Origin: Mucilaginibacter sp.
Lineage (GTDB): Bacteria > Bacteroidota > Bacteroidia > Sphingobacteriales > Sphingobacteriaceae
Direction: 5' to 3'
DNA: 64,000 bases
Assembly (NCBI GenBank): GCA_031292485.1
Contig: JARLHA010000051.1
Location: forward strand, 1-64,000
In this document: in pieces, positions 43,175 to 51,523 of the stretch
Numbering within the stretch: position 1 is the first letter of the stretch
How the letters are laid out: the number at the start of each line of letters is the position of its first letter
Translations under genes and position numbers: made by a program
The notes under the pieces: generated by a model
The model's input: only the letters and a program-made list of their open reading frames with translations
The model's database searches: none
Told to the model about the DNA's origin: nothing

Positions 43175-43380
43175 AAAGCCATTATCTCATCTTTAACAAA
43201 GTGCAGATGCGCAAAAGATGGGGCTCCTTCAATGTTTTCGTAATAACACTCAATTCCGCTTCTGATATTTTGCTTCAGATCATCCATGGTTTCGCCTTCG
43301 GCAAATATTCCAACGCCTACTGCTTCAGCATAATAGCCACCTTCTTCGGCCTCGTGTACTAAAAACGTAAGTTCTTTCAT
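43171..43380 (-). CDS. hicB: HicB antitoxin
   Basis: 69-residue RNase-H-like partial fold: TFLVHEAEEGGYYAEAVGVG and GETMDDLKQNIRSGIECYYE are the standard HicB signature. No C-terminal DNA-binding domain is present in this short form, so autoregulation may be weak or shared with HicA. First gene of the pair, start 43380; 4-base overlap with hicA ensures coupled synthesis. Confidence 0.9.
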   Translation of the reverse strand: MKELTFLVHEAEEGGYYAEAVGVGIFAEGETMDDLKQNIRSGIECYYENIEGAPSFAHLHFVKDEIMAL

Positions 43381-43462
43381 ATTACAAATTTAATGAAAAA
43401 AGACATCTGTTTTTAATCGTCATCATACAAAATCGCGAAGTCATAAAATGGCTGCAAACCGA

Positions 43463-44473
43463 TCAAAATTCAATTTCCACATCATCCGTTAAAGGGTGCC
43501 CTGTACAGGTTAAGATCCATCGTGCGACCAGGTCGGCATCCGTCAATACATTATTCTTCACCATCTCCACTTTCCCGCTTTTGCAAATCGCCGAACAGGT
43601 TGAACAATCGCCTACCCGGCAACTATAGGGTAATGGTATATTATTTTGTAATGCTGCCTGCAATATGGATTGATTTTCGCCGACAACCAGGTCATAGGTT
43701 TCCTTTTTAAAGTGTATCCGTACCCGTCGCGGCGGGTAATTTAAAATAGTTGTACTTACCGGCACTGTATCCAATACAAAATTTTCTTTCCTGATTTGTC
43801 CTGGCTCAAAGCCCATGTACAACAGTGTCAGGCGGATCATCCGCATATACATATAAGGGCCGCAAGTGTATATTTCAGCATTAATTAAAGGAGATTTCAG
43901 ATGCTGCCGAACCAGGCTTTCCACAACAAGGTTATTCAGCCGGTTGGCCTGGCTGCTTAATAAATGAATGATCGTTAACCTTTCGGAATGCTTGGCAGAA
44001 AATGCATTTAATTCATCCTTAAAAAGAATTGAGCTCTCATTTTGATTACTGTAAATAAGTATAAGCCTGCTTTTACCCGGCCGGATTAACAGGTATTTAA
44101 GTTGAGAAAATATGGGCACGATCCCGCTGCCTGCGGCAAACAAAAATATGTCTTTTTCGCTTTCAGTATCCGTTATCGTAAATCTTCCGGCCGGTTCAAC
44201 TGCGCTGATAACGTCCCCGGGGCTTATTTTAGTTAACAAATAGCGCGAGATCTCACCGTTAGCAATACGTTTCACTGTAATTGACAGCAGGTCTTCATCC
44301 GGCGATGAACTCAGGGAATAGGAGCGGCGGATCTCTTCATCATGGTGCTCAAAAACCAGGGTAATGAATTGCCCTGCTTTATAATTGATCTTTTTACCGG
44401 ATGCCTCCGAAAAAAACAAAGTGGCGGCATCGGGCAGGTCCCATTTAATGGCTTCAACTTTTAACTGAAGCAT
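43463..44473 (-). CDS. PaaE-type flavodoxin/ferredoxin reductase with 2Fe-2S domain
   Basis: 336 residues: FAD-binding domain (RRSYSLSSSPDEDLLSITVK about 50-69), NAD(P)-binding domain (FLFAAGSGIVPIFSQLKYLL, YTCGPYMYMRM), then a plant-type 2Fe-2S domain with CRVGDCSTCSAIC and a final Cys in LTCTGHP. It transfers electrons from NAD(P)H to an oxygenase or reductase. The order matches PaaE/HmpX-like reductases, although no phenylacetate gene is here. It starts 6 bases after the following gene's stop (44479), so co-transcribed with the MDR enzyme. Confidence 0.87.
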   Translation of the reverse strand: MLQLKVEAIKWDLPDAATLFFSEASGKKINYKAGQFITLVFEHHDEEIRRSYSLSSSPDEDLLSITVKRIANGEISRYLLTKISPGDVISAVEPAGRFTITDTESEKDIFLFAAGSGIVPIFSQLKYLLIRPGKSRLILIYSNQNESSILFKDELNAFSAKHSERLTIIHLLSSQANRLNNLVVESLVRQHLKSPLINAEIYTCGPYMYMRMIRLTLLYMGFEPGQIRKENFVLDTVPVSTTILNYPPRRVRIHFKKETYDLVVGENQSILQAALQNNIPLPYSCRVGDCSTCSAICKSGKVEMVKNNVLTDADLVARWILTCTGHPLTDDVEIEF

Positions 44474-44478
44474 CCCGT

Positions 44479-45474
44479 TTAAGCTTTTAAAACAATTTTA
44501 CCAAACTGTGAGGAACCGGCCATTTTTTGCACCGCCTTTTCAGCATCCGCCATTGGGAACACTTCATCAATAACAGGCACAATCCGGTGCTCGTTTGCAA
44601 AATCAGCCATCGCCTTAAATTCTTCCATAGTGCCCATGGTTGTACCCAAGATCTGCAATTGCTTCCAGAAAATTTTACGGCCGTTCAACTCAGGTACATT
44701 CCCTGCCGTTCCGCCAAAAAATACGATCCGGCATCCCGAATTACTAATGTCCAGAAATTTGGCGAACCCCTCACCCAATGCACTGTCGATAATAATATCA
44801 AAACCTCCTGAAAGATGCTGCAGTTGTTCGGCCCAGGCCTGCGCTTTGTAATTTACCCCTGCCTGTGCGCCGAGTTGTTTTGCTTTCGCGATTTTTTCAT
44901 CCGATCCCGACGTTACAAACACCTGGCAACCCGCAGCAATCGCCCACTGTAGGGCAAAGGTTCCTGTTCCGCTTCCTGCGCCCGAGATCAGCACTTTATC
45001 GCCCTTTTTTGCTTTGCCTTTGGTAAACAATGCCCTAAAAGCCGTTAAACCTGCCAGCGGCAGGGCAGCCGCCTGTTCCCAATCCAGATGATCCGGTTTA
45101 AGATGCAGGTATTCGGCCCTCACTTTTACATATTCAGCAAAAGTGCCCTCTTCGGGCAAGCCAAGGATCTTAAATTCTTTTCCCTGGTATTCCGGATGAT
45201 CTCCCCAATCGTGGCTCGGGTTAATAATCACTTCCTTACCTATCCAATGTTCACCGGCGCTGCTGCCGGCTTCTGCAACAATGCCGGCGCCATCCGATCC
45301 TAAAATGGAGGGGTATTTTATGCCGGCGTACTTGCCAACGGTTATCCAATAATCGCGGCGGTTTAAGGCTGCCGCTTTTATTTTCACCAAAACTTCGCCG
45401 GGGGCTAACGCCGGCTTGTCAACTTCTTTTAACACTAATGGTTTGTCTGCTGCCTCAAGAACAATTGCTTTCAT
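44479..45474 (-). CDS. Zinc-independent alcohol dehydrogenase / quinone oxidoreductase (MDR family)
   Basis: 331 residues of the medium-chain dehydrogenase fold. ALNRRDYWITVGKYAGIKYP and GSDGAGIVAEAGSSAGEHWI near the N terminus, cofactor site GDKVLISGAGSGTGTFALQW (about 158-177) with a GxGxxG-like loop, ending AEKAVQKMAGSSQFGKIVL. The catalytic Cys-His-Cys zinc set of true ADHs is absent, which suggests a quinone or enoyl reductase. It uses NAD(P)H. It is upstream of the PaaE-type gene with 5 bases between them; together they may form a small redox operon. Confidence 0.85.
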   Translation of the reverse strand: MKAIVLEAADKPLVLKEVDKPALAPGEVLVKIKAAALNRRDYWITVGKYAGIKYPSILGSDGAGIVAEAGSSAGEHWIGKEVIINPSHDWGDHPEYQGKEFKILGLPEEGTFAEYVKVRAEYLHLKPDHLDWEQAAALPLAGLTAFRALFTKGKAKKGDKVLISGAGSGTGTFALQWAIAAGCQVFVTSGSDEKIAKAKQLGAQAGVNYKAQAWAEQLQHLSGGFDIIIDSALGEGFAKFLDISNSGCRIVFFGGTAGNVPELNGRKIFWKQLQILGTTMGTMEEFKAMADFANEHRIVPVIDEVFPMADAEKAVQKMAGSSQFGKIVLKA

Positions 45475-45533
45475 AGGGTTGTCTGAACCGGGATTAAACT
45501 TATTTTCATGATTTCCCGGATTTTTGAAAAATT

Positions 45534-45570
45534 AAAAAAGCGGCAGTATTGGGTAACTGCCGCTTTTTTT
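45534..45570 (-). terminator. Bidirectional terminator after sod
   Basis: GCGGCAGT (45540-45547) and ACTGCCGC (45556-45563) flanked by six A on the left and seven T on the right. It functions on the minus strand after the SOD stop at 45596. Confidence 0.85.
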
Positions 45571-45595
45571 ATTCCCCCTTTAGGGGGTTAGGGTG

Positions 45596-46201
45596 CTACG
45601 CCTTGCTGTATAATTCGGCAACGTGGTTCCAGTTGATCACGTTCCATACAGCGGCCAGGTAATCCGGGCGGCGGTTTTGATATTTTAAATAATAAGCATG
45701 TTCCCAAACGTCGATACCGAAGATCGGGGTGCCTTTAACTTCAGCGATATCCATTAATGGGTTATCCTGGTTTGGCGTAGAGCATACAGCCAGTTTCTTT
45801 TCCGGCGTAACAATCAACCATGCCCAGCCTGATCCGAAACGGGTTGCGCCTGCTTCATTAATTTTTGTTTTGAAATCGGCAAAAGAACCGAAGGTGCTTT
45901 TTATAGCATCGCCAAGCGCACCGGTAGGCTCACCACCTGCTCCGGGGCCCAAAATAGTCCAGAATAAACTGTGGTTATAATGACCGCCACCATTATTGCG
46001 GACAGCCATGGGGAATTTCGAGATATTTTTAATAATATCCTCAATGCTGCTGTCAGCTTCTGGTTTTCCTTCCAGTGCTTTATTTAAATTAGTAACATAC
46101 GCCTGGTGATGCTTGCCATGGTGAATTTCCATGGTCATTTTATCAATATGCGGTTCAAGCGCGTCGGTAGCGTAAGGTAACGCCGGTAGTGTAAAAGCCA
46201 T
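45596..46201 (-). CDS. Fe/Mn superoxide dismutase
   Basis: 201 residues, cytoplasmic. N-terminal PALPYATDALEPHIDKMTME, ligands His27 and His77 (GGGHYNHSLFW), Asp164 and His168 in FGIDVWEHAYYLKYQNRR. Removes superoxide. The residue pattern WTILGPGAGG and GFGSGWAWL-like region do not decide between Fe and Mn. Single gene with a TATATTTG element at 46236-46243, and a terminator. Confidence 0.95.
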   Translation of the reverse strand: MAFTLPALPYATDALEPHIDKMTMEIHHGKHHQAYVTNLNKALEGKPEADSSIEDIIKNISKFPMAVRNNGGGHYNHSLFWTILGPGAGGEPTGALGDAIKSTFGSFADFKTKINEAGATRFGSGWAWLIVTPEKKLAVCSTPNQDNPLMDIAEVKGTPIFGIDVWEHAYYLKYQNRRPDYLAAVWNVINWNHVAELYSKA

Positions 46202-46235
46202 AATATTAAGTTTAATGTTTAATTATAGTGTGTAA

Positions 46236-46243
46236 CAAATATA
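46236..46243 (-). promoter_or_regulatory. -7 element of sod
   Basis: On the minus strand TATATTTG, a perfect TAnnTTTG, about 35 bases upstream of the sod ATG at 46201. Confidence 0.6.
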
Positions 46244-46283
46244 AAGTGTTGAATGGTTATTTTGTTCTGATAAATGTAATATT

Positions 46284-46400
46284 TAGTTCATAGTTCATGG
46301 TTGATAGTTCATGGCAGAAGGTTGGTGTGTGTAAATGCGGCAAATCACTAAATTCTATCCATCTTCCGCAACTACCATGCACTATGAAACGTGAACTAAC
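46284..46400. repeat. Paired inverted word arrays (GTTCATAGTTCATGG type)
   Basis: Left arm 46284-46318 (TTAGTTCATAGTTCATGGTT, GATAGTTCATGGCAGAAGG); right arm 46366-46400 inverted (CTTCCGCAACTACCATGCAC, TATGAAACGTGAACTAA). Same word as at 5.1 and 10.0 kb. The right arm directly abuts the tadA stop at 46401. Confidence 0.7.
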
Positions 46401-46871
46401 CTACTTCCTCTTGCTTTTAAAAAAATTCCTTACCAGCTCTGCACATTCGTTTTCGTGGATACCGCCGGTAATAACGGTTTTTGGATGAGTTATTTTCTGA
46501 TTTAACCGGCCAAAACCAAGTTTTGTATCGTAAGCACCAAAAACTATCCGGCTTAGCTGGAACCAGTAACAGGCTCCGGCGCACATCACGCATGGCTCCA
46601 GTGTTACGTACAAGGTACATTCGGGCAGGTATTTGCCCCCCATATAATTGGCCGCGGCCGTCAGGGCCTGCATTTCGGCATGGGCCGAAACATCGTTCAA
46701 CCTTTCGGTAAGGTTATGCCCCCTTCCAATGATCTTTCCCTGGCAAACTACAATTGAGCCAATCGGTATCTCATCTTCGGCCAAAGCCAGTTTTGCTTCG
46801 CGGATTGCCTCATTCATAAAAAAATCATCCGGCGAAACTGCGGGTTCATCGCCAAAAGTAATATACCTCAT
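46401..46871 (-). CDS. tadA: tRNA-specific adenosine deaminase
   Basis: 156-residue zinc deaminase. VSAHAEMQALTAAANYMGGK with zinc ligand His64 and catalytic Glu66; EPCVMCAGACYWFQLSRIVF with Cys94 and Cys97. It converts A34 to inosine in tRNA-Arg. The ATG at 46871 shares its A with the csaA stop (TAATG), giving an N-terminal extension of about 14 residues over the common start; Met19 is an alternative. In the csaA operon. Confidence 0.9.
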   Translation of the reverse strand: MRYITFGDEPAVSPDDFFMNEAIREAKLALAEDEIPIGSIVVCQGKIIGRGHNLTERLNDVSAHAEMQALTAAANYMGGKYLPECTLYVTLEPCVMCAGACYWFQLSRIVFGAYDTKLGFGRLNQKITHPKTVITGGIHENECAELVRNFFKSKRK

Positions 46872-47206
46872 TATATCAGTTTACTCCCGTTCGGGACAGG
46901 TTTATCAATAAAAGCCAAAACGATATCCCCGTTTTCATCGGCAAAACCGGTAACCAAAAACTCCGACATAAAGTTTGCGATCTGTTTCGCTTTGAAATTT
47001 ACCACCCCGATAATCTGCCTGCCGGGCAATTCTTCTTTTGTATAATGGCGGGTGATCTGTGCGCTGGACCATTTTATGCCCAATTGGCCAAAATCAACTT
47101 TAATTTTATAAGCGGGCTTACGGGCTTCGGGGAAATCTGCAACCTCCAGTATCGTTCCGGCCCGGAGTTCAACTTTCTCAAATTCGTGCCAGGTAATCGT
47201 TTCCAT
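46871..47206 (-). CDS. csaA: CsaA-like tRNA-binding chaperone
   Basis: 111-residue OB-fold protein of the tRNA-binding domain (Arc1p/EMAP II-like) family. FEKVELRAGTILEVADFPEA and KPAYKIKVDFGQLGIKWSSA and LPGRQIIGVVNFKAKQIANF follow the CsaA pattern. Acts as a dimer that binds tRNA or unfolded chains. First gene of a two-gene unit with tadA, stop-start overlap of one base. Confidence 0.9.
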   Translation of the reverse strand: METITWHEFEKVELRAGTILEVADFPEARKPAYKIKVDFGQLGIKWSSAQITRHYTKEELPGRQIIGVVNFKAKQIANFMSEFLVTGFADENGDIVLAFIDKPVPNGSKLI

Positions 47207-47337
47207 TTTGCAAAGTTATAAACCTGCAACAAATCAAAACCCTTCGGCGCAGATTTTTTATTTTATAGTATAAAAGCGTTTTTGTAATTTAACTTTGTAA
47301 TTGGAAAAGCAAAAAGCTGGTCCGCATTATATAATTT

Positions 47338-47895
47338 ATGAAGGGAAATCGTTTTTTTATTCCGGCTTTTTGCCTGTTTACAGCAATTTTTTTGCTTGCC
47401 GGCGCTGCAAATGCTACTGCAAAAACTTCTTTTTATAAACACACGGAGCTCAATAAATACCCGCATCATTTAGTCGATACTATACCGCCAACAGATATTA
47501 TGGAGGTAATAACCACTATCATAAACGCTACAAATTCGTTTAATATAGAATCGGTGGCCAATTTATATACGCCGAACGCCGTGATAGCTGATGACGAGCC
47601 CCCCTATTCGTGGAATGGCCCAACCGCCGGGGTACAATGGGTAAATGCCATTGAAAAAGCTTGCAAAGACAATCGGTTGACCAAATTAACCGGAAAAATT
47701 GAACCCATTAACGTTTACCAGGCAAAGGAAGATAATGTTTATATTGTTGTACCCGTAAGCTATACGGGCAATTTACCCGGCAGGCAGCACTTTGCCGTAA
47801 GAGGCGCTTTCACTTTTGTATTGAGGGAGATTAAAGGTAAATGGTTGGTGAAGAGCCAGGACTGGATGCAGGAAAAAGGCATTAATGGAAAATAA
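47338..47895 (+). CDS. Secreted SnoaL/NTF2-like protein
   Basis: 185 residues with a signal peptide (MKGNRFFIPAFCLFTAIFLL, cleavage near ANA-TAK). NTF2-like fold of the DUF4440/SnoaL type: ITTIINATNSFNIESVANLY (about 63-82), then TPNAVIADDEPPYSWNGP, VPVSYTGNLPGRQHFAVR, and the final strand WLVKSQDWMQ. Catalytic role unknown; such proteins bind small molecules. Divergent from csaA. The next gene follows with 31 bases between. Confidence 0.75.
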   Translation: MKGNRFFIPAFCLFTAIFLLAGAANATAKTSFYKHTELNKYPHHLVDTIPPTDIMEVITTIINATNSFNIESVANLYTPNAVIADDEPPYSWNGPTAGVQWVNAIEKACKDNRLTKLTGKIEPINVYQAKEDNVYIVVPVSYTGNLPGRQHFAVRGAFTFVLREIKGKWLVKSQDWMQEKGINGK

Positions 47896-47926
47896 TAAAC
47901 TTCAATTCAACAATAATTAATTCCAC

Positions 47927-48247
47927 TTGTCTAAACTCCTGTTCATTTGCAGTAAAAACCAGTGGCGCAGTCCAACGGCCGAAATGTTGTTTAAAAATCA
48001 TCCCGATCACCGGGCCCGTTCTGCCGGTACAAGTGACAAAGCAAGGATAAAAGTAAACGAAAAGCTTTTAGCCTGGGCCGATGTCATCTTTGTGATGGAA
48101 CGAAGGCATAAACAACTCCTCTATCAACGTTTCCCTTTAATATTAACAGAAAAGACATTGATCGTGCTGGATATCGCGGATAATTATCGCTATGGTGATG
48201 AGGAAATGACCGGCGTCCTCAAAGAAAAACTTTACCACTATTTGTAG
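47927..48247 (+). CDS. Low-molecular-weight protein-tyrosine-phosphatase-like protein, TTG start
   Basis: 106 residues. The P-loop CSKNQWR (8-14, CX5R) followed by SPTAE is the LMW-PTP signature; the DP general-acid motif is replaced by IADNYRYGDEEM, so phosphatase activity is uncertain. The frame opens at 47921 after TAA and contains no ATG before the conserved MSKLLFICSKNQWRSPTAEM, so TTG at 47927 is the start. Many Bacteroidota homologues begin at the same place. Ends before a terminator serving the convergent SPW gene. Confidence 0.8.
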   Translation: MSKLLFICSKNQWRSPTAEMLFKNHPDHRARSAGTSDKARIKVNEKLLAWADVIFVMERRHKQLLYQRFPLILTEKTLIVLDIADNYRYGDEEMTGVLKEKLYHYL

Positions 48248-48260
48248 TCCAACATAAAAA

Positions 48261-48289
48261 ATCCCGGCAGCACTTAAAACTACCGGGAT
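48261..48289 (-). terminator. Rho-independent terminator of the SPW gene
   Basis: ATCCCGGCAG (48261-48270) and CTACCGGGAT (48280-48289), 10-base arms with one mismatch; on the minus strand a run of T follows the stem. It lies 40 bases after the SPW stop and 13 bases after the PTP-like stop. Confidence 0.75.
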
Positions 48290-48328
48290 CTCCATTAATA
48301 TTGTAAATGGCTATCAGCCACTTCCTGT

Positions 48329-48751
48329 TCAGTCGGTTGAAGTTAACAGTCCTTGTGAAGGTGAATGATTTTCCTTGCTTGTAAAAGGTGACCTTTTGGT
48401 GAAAACACCTAAAAATATCAATAGCGCGCCAAAAAATATTTCAGGCAAAAAAGCTTTTGCTTTAAAGTTATACAACCATGGCGATACAAATAAAAGGAAC
48501 CCCATTAAAGTATCCAATACCATATTCATTTTGATAGGGAACTGCCTGATCGGGCTTGCTTCCGTATCGCAAAAAATATTCATTATTAATTGCAACCAGC
48601 CAATATAAATCGGAATCAGCAAAGCTGCACTCGATACATCCGCTAGCTTCGTTCCATCAAACCCTTTGAATATCCATGGGGTTGCTATTAAGGTAAGTGC
48701 CAGTATGTACTTAAAAAAGCCGTAAAATGCGGTGGAAATAAACGGTTTCAT
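48329..48751 (-). CDS. SPW-repeat-type membrane protein
   Basis: 140 residues with four membrane helices. Two TPW/SPW motifs (LIATPWIFKG and LLFVSPWLYNF), the diagnostic repeat of this DUF family, and LIPIYIGWLQLIMNIFCD between them. Role unknown; the family is often near general-stress genes. Monocistronic. 48752-49033 upstream carries no recognised gene. Confidence 0.8.
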   Translation of the reverse strand: MKPFISTAFYGFFKYILALTLIATPWIFKGFDGTKLADVSSAALLIPIYIGWLQLIMNIFCDTEASPIRQFPIKMNMVLDTLMGFLLFVSPWLYNFKAKAFLPEIFFGALLIFLGVFTKRSPFTSKENHSPSQGLLTSTD

Positions 48752-49033
48752 ATTTTAAATTTTAGTATAGTAGCGTTTTTTTTTATTAAAATTACTTTTT
48801 ACAAATAATTATGTCAAAGGTATAAATTTCCTTTTATCTGTAAATGCTTTCCGCATAATTCTTACTATAATTCACATAAATATTTAAAAAAGGCCCCAAT
48901 TCCTTTTTTACAGTTTATTAAAGCGTACCTTTAATCCATACGGAAACATCATCCCGCTATAAAAACCATGCAATTAATGCAGGCTGATAGCGTTCATATT
49001 ATATCTAAAAATTCATCCTAAAAATTATATCCC

Positions 49034-49168
49034 ATGAGCAAAGACAGGCAAGCCGTTAAAGAGAAAAAAAAACCAGCTAATCCCTTAGCTAAAAAAGCGC
49101 CATCCGACTACCAGTCTGGAAAATCCAATGTGGTAAAACCCATAATGGAAGCGAAAAAAAAGAAGTAG
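49034..49168 (+). CDS. Small Lys-rich basic protein
   Basis: 44-codon frame ATG 49034 to TAG 49166: MSKDRQAVKEKKKPANPLAK then KAPSDYQSGKSNVVKP and a KKKK end, so 15 of 44 residues are Lys. Resembles small basic proteins of unknown role in Bacteroidota; I cannot name a family. It is followed by a GAGATTAGAGATTGGAG word array (49173-49205). Confidence 0.55.
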   Translation: MSKDRQAVKEKKKPANPLAKKAPSDYQSGKSNVVKPIMEAKKKK

Positions 49169-49306
49169 GGGCTAGAGATTTGAGATTAGAGATTGGAGAC
49201 TAGTTGAACTATTCTTAAACTCTTACCTCATCTCCTGTATGTCACCCTTTTTAACAACTTTCCAGGCGACCAACGAAAAAATGTTAGTTAGTCAATTATT
49301 TCAGTT

Positions 49307-51031
49307 TCAGTTATGAAATTGAGGGGAAGTATAATCAGTTTTCGGAGCCGATAAGAGTTGATTTAATTTGCCTTTTTTTGTGGTAATAATAACTACTCCC
49401 CTTACAGCTTTGGCCCCATAAAGCGCCGTTGCCGATTTATCTTTAAGCACAGATATACTCTCAATGTCTTTTGGGTCGATTAAACCAAGCCCGTTTGAAT
49501 CGGTTTGTTTGCCATCAACAACATACAACGGGTTTGCGCCGGCGCCGATAATATGAAAGCTATTTGGGTTGTTAATGGTATCAACGGGCTTGCTTTTATC
49601 CTCTTGAAATGTTAAACCATTAACGTTTCCTTTTACTCCGTATATTGCGCCCGATCCGTATATTGCTCCAGATTTATTTTCAACCGGCTTGGAAGGCCCG
49701 TCGCCGGCTAAAGTAAAATTGATAGGAACTGAATACATTACCCGTACCGCCCTGCCATTTTGAATGCCTGGCTCCCATTTTGGTGATAAAGCCAAAACCC
49801 GAACGGCTTCTTCACCCGCACCATAGCCTAAATCGCGTACGATATTGAAATTTGTTAACGTCCCGTCCTGTTCAACTATAAACCTGATAATTACCCGTCC
49901 CTGCACGTTTTTATCGCGCATTTCCTGGGGGTATTTAACGTTCTTCGATAAAAATCTATAAAATGCATCCAGACCACCCGGAAAATTGGGGGTTTGTTCC
50001 ACTGCTGTAAAAACTGGCCCAGCTTTCTTCGATGTATCACTTAAAGTAATCGTTACAATCTTTTTCTTTTCAGGGGTATCAATCAGCGTGGTGTTTAACC
50101 TTATGAGGCCATTTTTGCCCGATGGCTTATCAATGGTGATCTCCGTTATTTCATTTGCAGGTTTTGAAAGAACCGTTTGAAATTTTGTATTGATCAACCG
50201 TATTGTTTTGCTGTTATTCACTGTGGCAGATGAAAGGATCAGCATTAAAATAAACAAGGGGGCCGATAAAAAATATTTTACCAGCGCTACCCGCTGCGAT
50301 TTGTTTTTCTGGAGCATCATGATGCGTTGTTTTAATAAGCTTTTGTTAAAAAATGGGTTGACCAATTGGTGGGCCGGTGCGTTAAAAGTTTGACTTAATA
50401 AAATAAGTGCATACTCAGCTTTGTCCGTACCCGATTTAACCGCCTGCTTGTCGGCAATATATTCATGAATATGCTTAATTGCATACCTGTAAAGGTAAAC
50501 CACCGGGTTAAACCAGTTAATGATCATTACAGCTTCCATGATCAGCACATCTGCCGAATGCCATTGCTTTGCGTGTACATTTTCATGCGCCGCAATAACG
50601 TCCCGGTTTTCATGTTGATTGCCAAGTTTTATTTTTTTAAAAAAGGAGTAGGCAATCTCTGACTGTGGCTTATTAATGATTCTGTTTAGGGCGATGATCT
50701 GCGCCAAAAATCTGATCACTAAGAAGGCAATTCCGGTTATATAAACCAAAACCAATACTTCCCCCATCGTAATGTGTGTATCCTGGATAGGCTTAAAGCG
50801 ATAAAGCAGCACGGGGCTGCTGTAAATGGTGTATCCAACTTTTTGGGTGATAAACAAATTCTTCACCCAATCCGATTGGATCATCGGTATCAAAAAAGAA
50901 AACAAAGCGGCTGAAACCAGGTAAATCCGGTTCAGCTGAAAAAAAGTCTCCCTGCTGAGCAAAACAACGTAGAAGACATAAAATAACACCAGGTAAATAT
51001 TTACCAATACCAGATATTGCCACCAGGTCAT
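49307..51031 (-). CDS. BlaR1/M56-type metallopeptidase with TonB and plug-like C-terminal domains
   Basis: 574 residues. N-terminal M56 domain with four membrane segments and the zinc motif HENVH (149-153), then a further membrane helix at about 250-270. From about 350 a TonB C-terminal domain (GGLDAFYRFLSKNVKYPQEM, VQGRVIIRFIVEQDGTL), and at about 498-555 a SusC/TonB-receptor plug-like segment (NPLYVVDGKQTDSNGLGLID, DIESISVLKDKSATALYGAK). M56 proteins are sensor proteases that cut a BlaI-type repressor; here the blaI-like gene is immediately upstream with 2 bases between. The extra domains may sense outer-membrane transport. Confidence 0.85.
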   Translation of the reverse strand: MTWWQYLVLVNIYLVLFYVFYVVLLSRETFFQLNRIYLVSAALFSFLIPMIQSDWVKNLFITQKVGYTIYSSPVLLYRFKPIQDTHITMGEVLVLVYITGIAFLVIRFLAQIIALNRIINKPQSEIAYSFFKKIKLGNQHENRDVIAAHENVHAKQWHSADVLIMEAVMIINWFNPVVYLYRYAIKHIHEYIADKQAVKSGTDKAEYALILLSQTFNAPAHQLVNPFFNKSLLKQRIMMLQKNKSQRVALVKYFLSAPLFILMLILSSATVNNSKTIRLINTKFQTVLSKPANEITEITIDKPSGKNGLIRLNTTLIDTPEKKKIVTITLSDTSKKAGPVFTAVEQTPNFPGGLDAFYRFLSKNVKYPQEMRDKNVQGRVIIRFIVEQDGTLTNFNIVRDLGYGAGEEAVRVLALSPKWEPGIQNGRAVRVMYSVPINFTLAGDGPSKPVENKSGAIYGSGAIYGVKGNVNGLTFQEDKSKPVDTINNPNSFHIIGAGANPLYVVDGKQTDSNGLGLIDPKDIESISVLKDKSATALYGAKAVRGVVIITTKKGKLNQLLSAPKTDYTSPQFHN

Positions 51032-51033
51032 GA

Positions 51034-51405
51034 TTATTTTTCTTTAAGTTTTTCAATCAGTTTCATTATCTCATCAGCTTCTTTCAGGTCAATCTTTTCC
51101 TTTTTTACAAAGTACGAGAACATCCGTTTTACCGAGTTATCAAAATACCCGGTCATTAGTTTATCGGTAGCGAAATTCTGATACTGTTCCTTACTGATCA
51201 CCGGGTGATATTCATGGCTTTTTCCGTAAGCTGTATGGCCCACAAATCCCTTGGTTTCCAGTATCCTGATAATGGTAGATACTGTATTGTACGCTGGCTT
51301 CGGCTCGGGCAATACTTCAATCACGTCTTTTACATACCCCTTTTGCAATTGCCATAATACCTGCATTATTTGCTCTTCGGCACGGGTTAATTCTTTTATT
51401 TCCAT
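51034..51405 (-). CDS. BlaI/MecI/CopY-type repressor
   Basis: 123-residue winged-helix penicillinase-repressor family protein: EIKELTRAEEQIMQVLWQLQ, VKDVIEVLPEPKPAYNTVST and IIRILETKGFVGHTAYGKSH match the DNA-binding domain, and the C-terminal helices mediate dimerisation. It should repress its own operon (and perhaps others) until cleaved or released by the M56 protein encoded next. The inducer is unknown; no beta-lactamase gene is nearby. Confidence 0.92.
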   Translation of the reverse strand: MEIKELTRAEEQIMQVLWQLQKGYVKDVIEVLPEPKPAYNTVSTIIRILETKGFVGHTAYGKSHEYHPVISKEQYQNFATDKLMTGYFDNSVKRMFSYFVKKEKIDLKEADEIMKLIEKLKEK

Positions 51406-51523
51406 GATATTTTAAGTTTGAAATAGTTGTAACGGATGAAATAGACTTTTATTTAAAAACGACGGTCAAATTTAACCCCTATCAACTTTCCAAAAATTGG
51501 TTGATCTAAGGTAAATCTTATAA

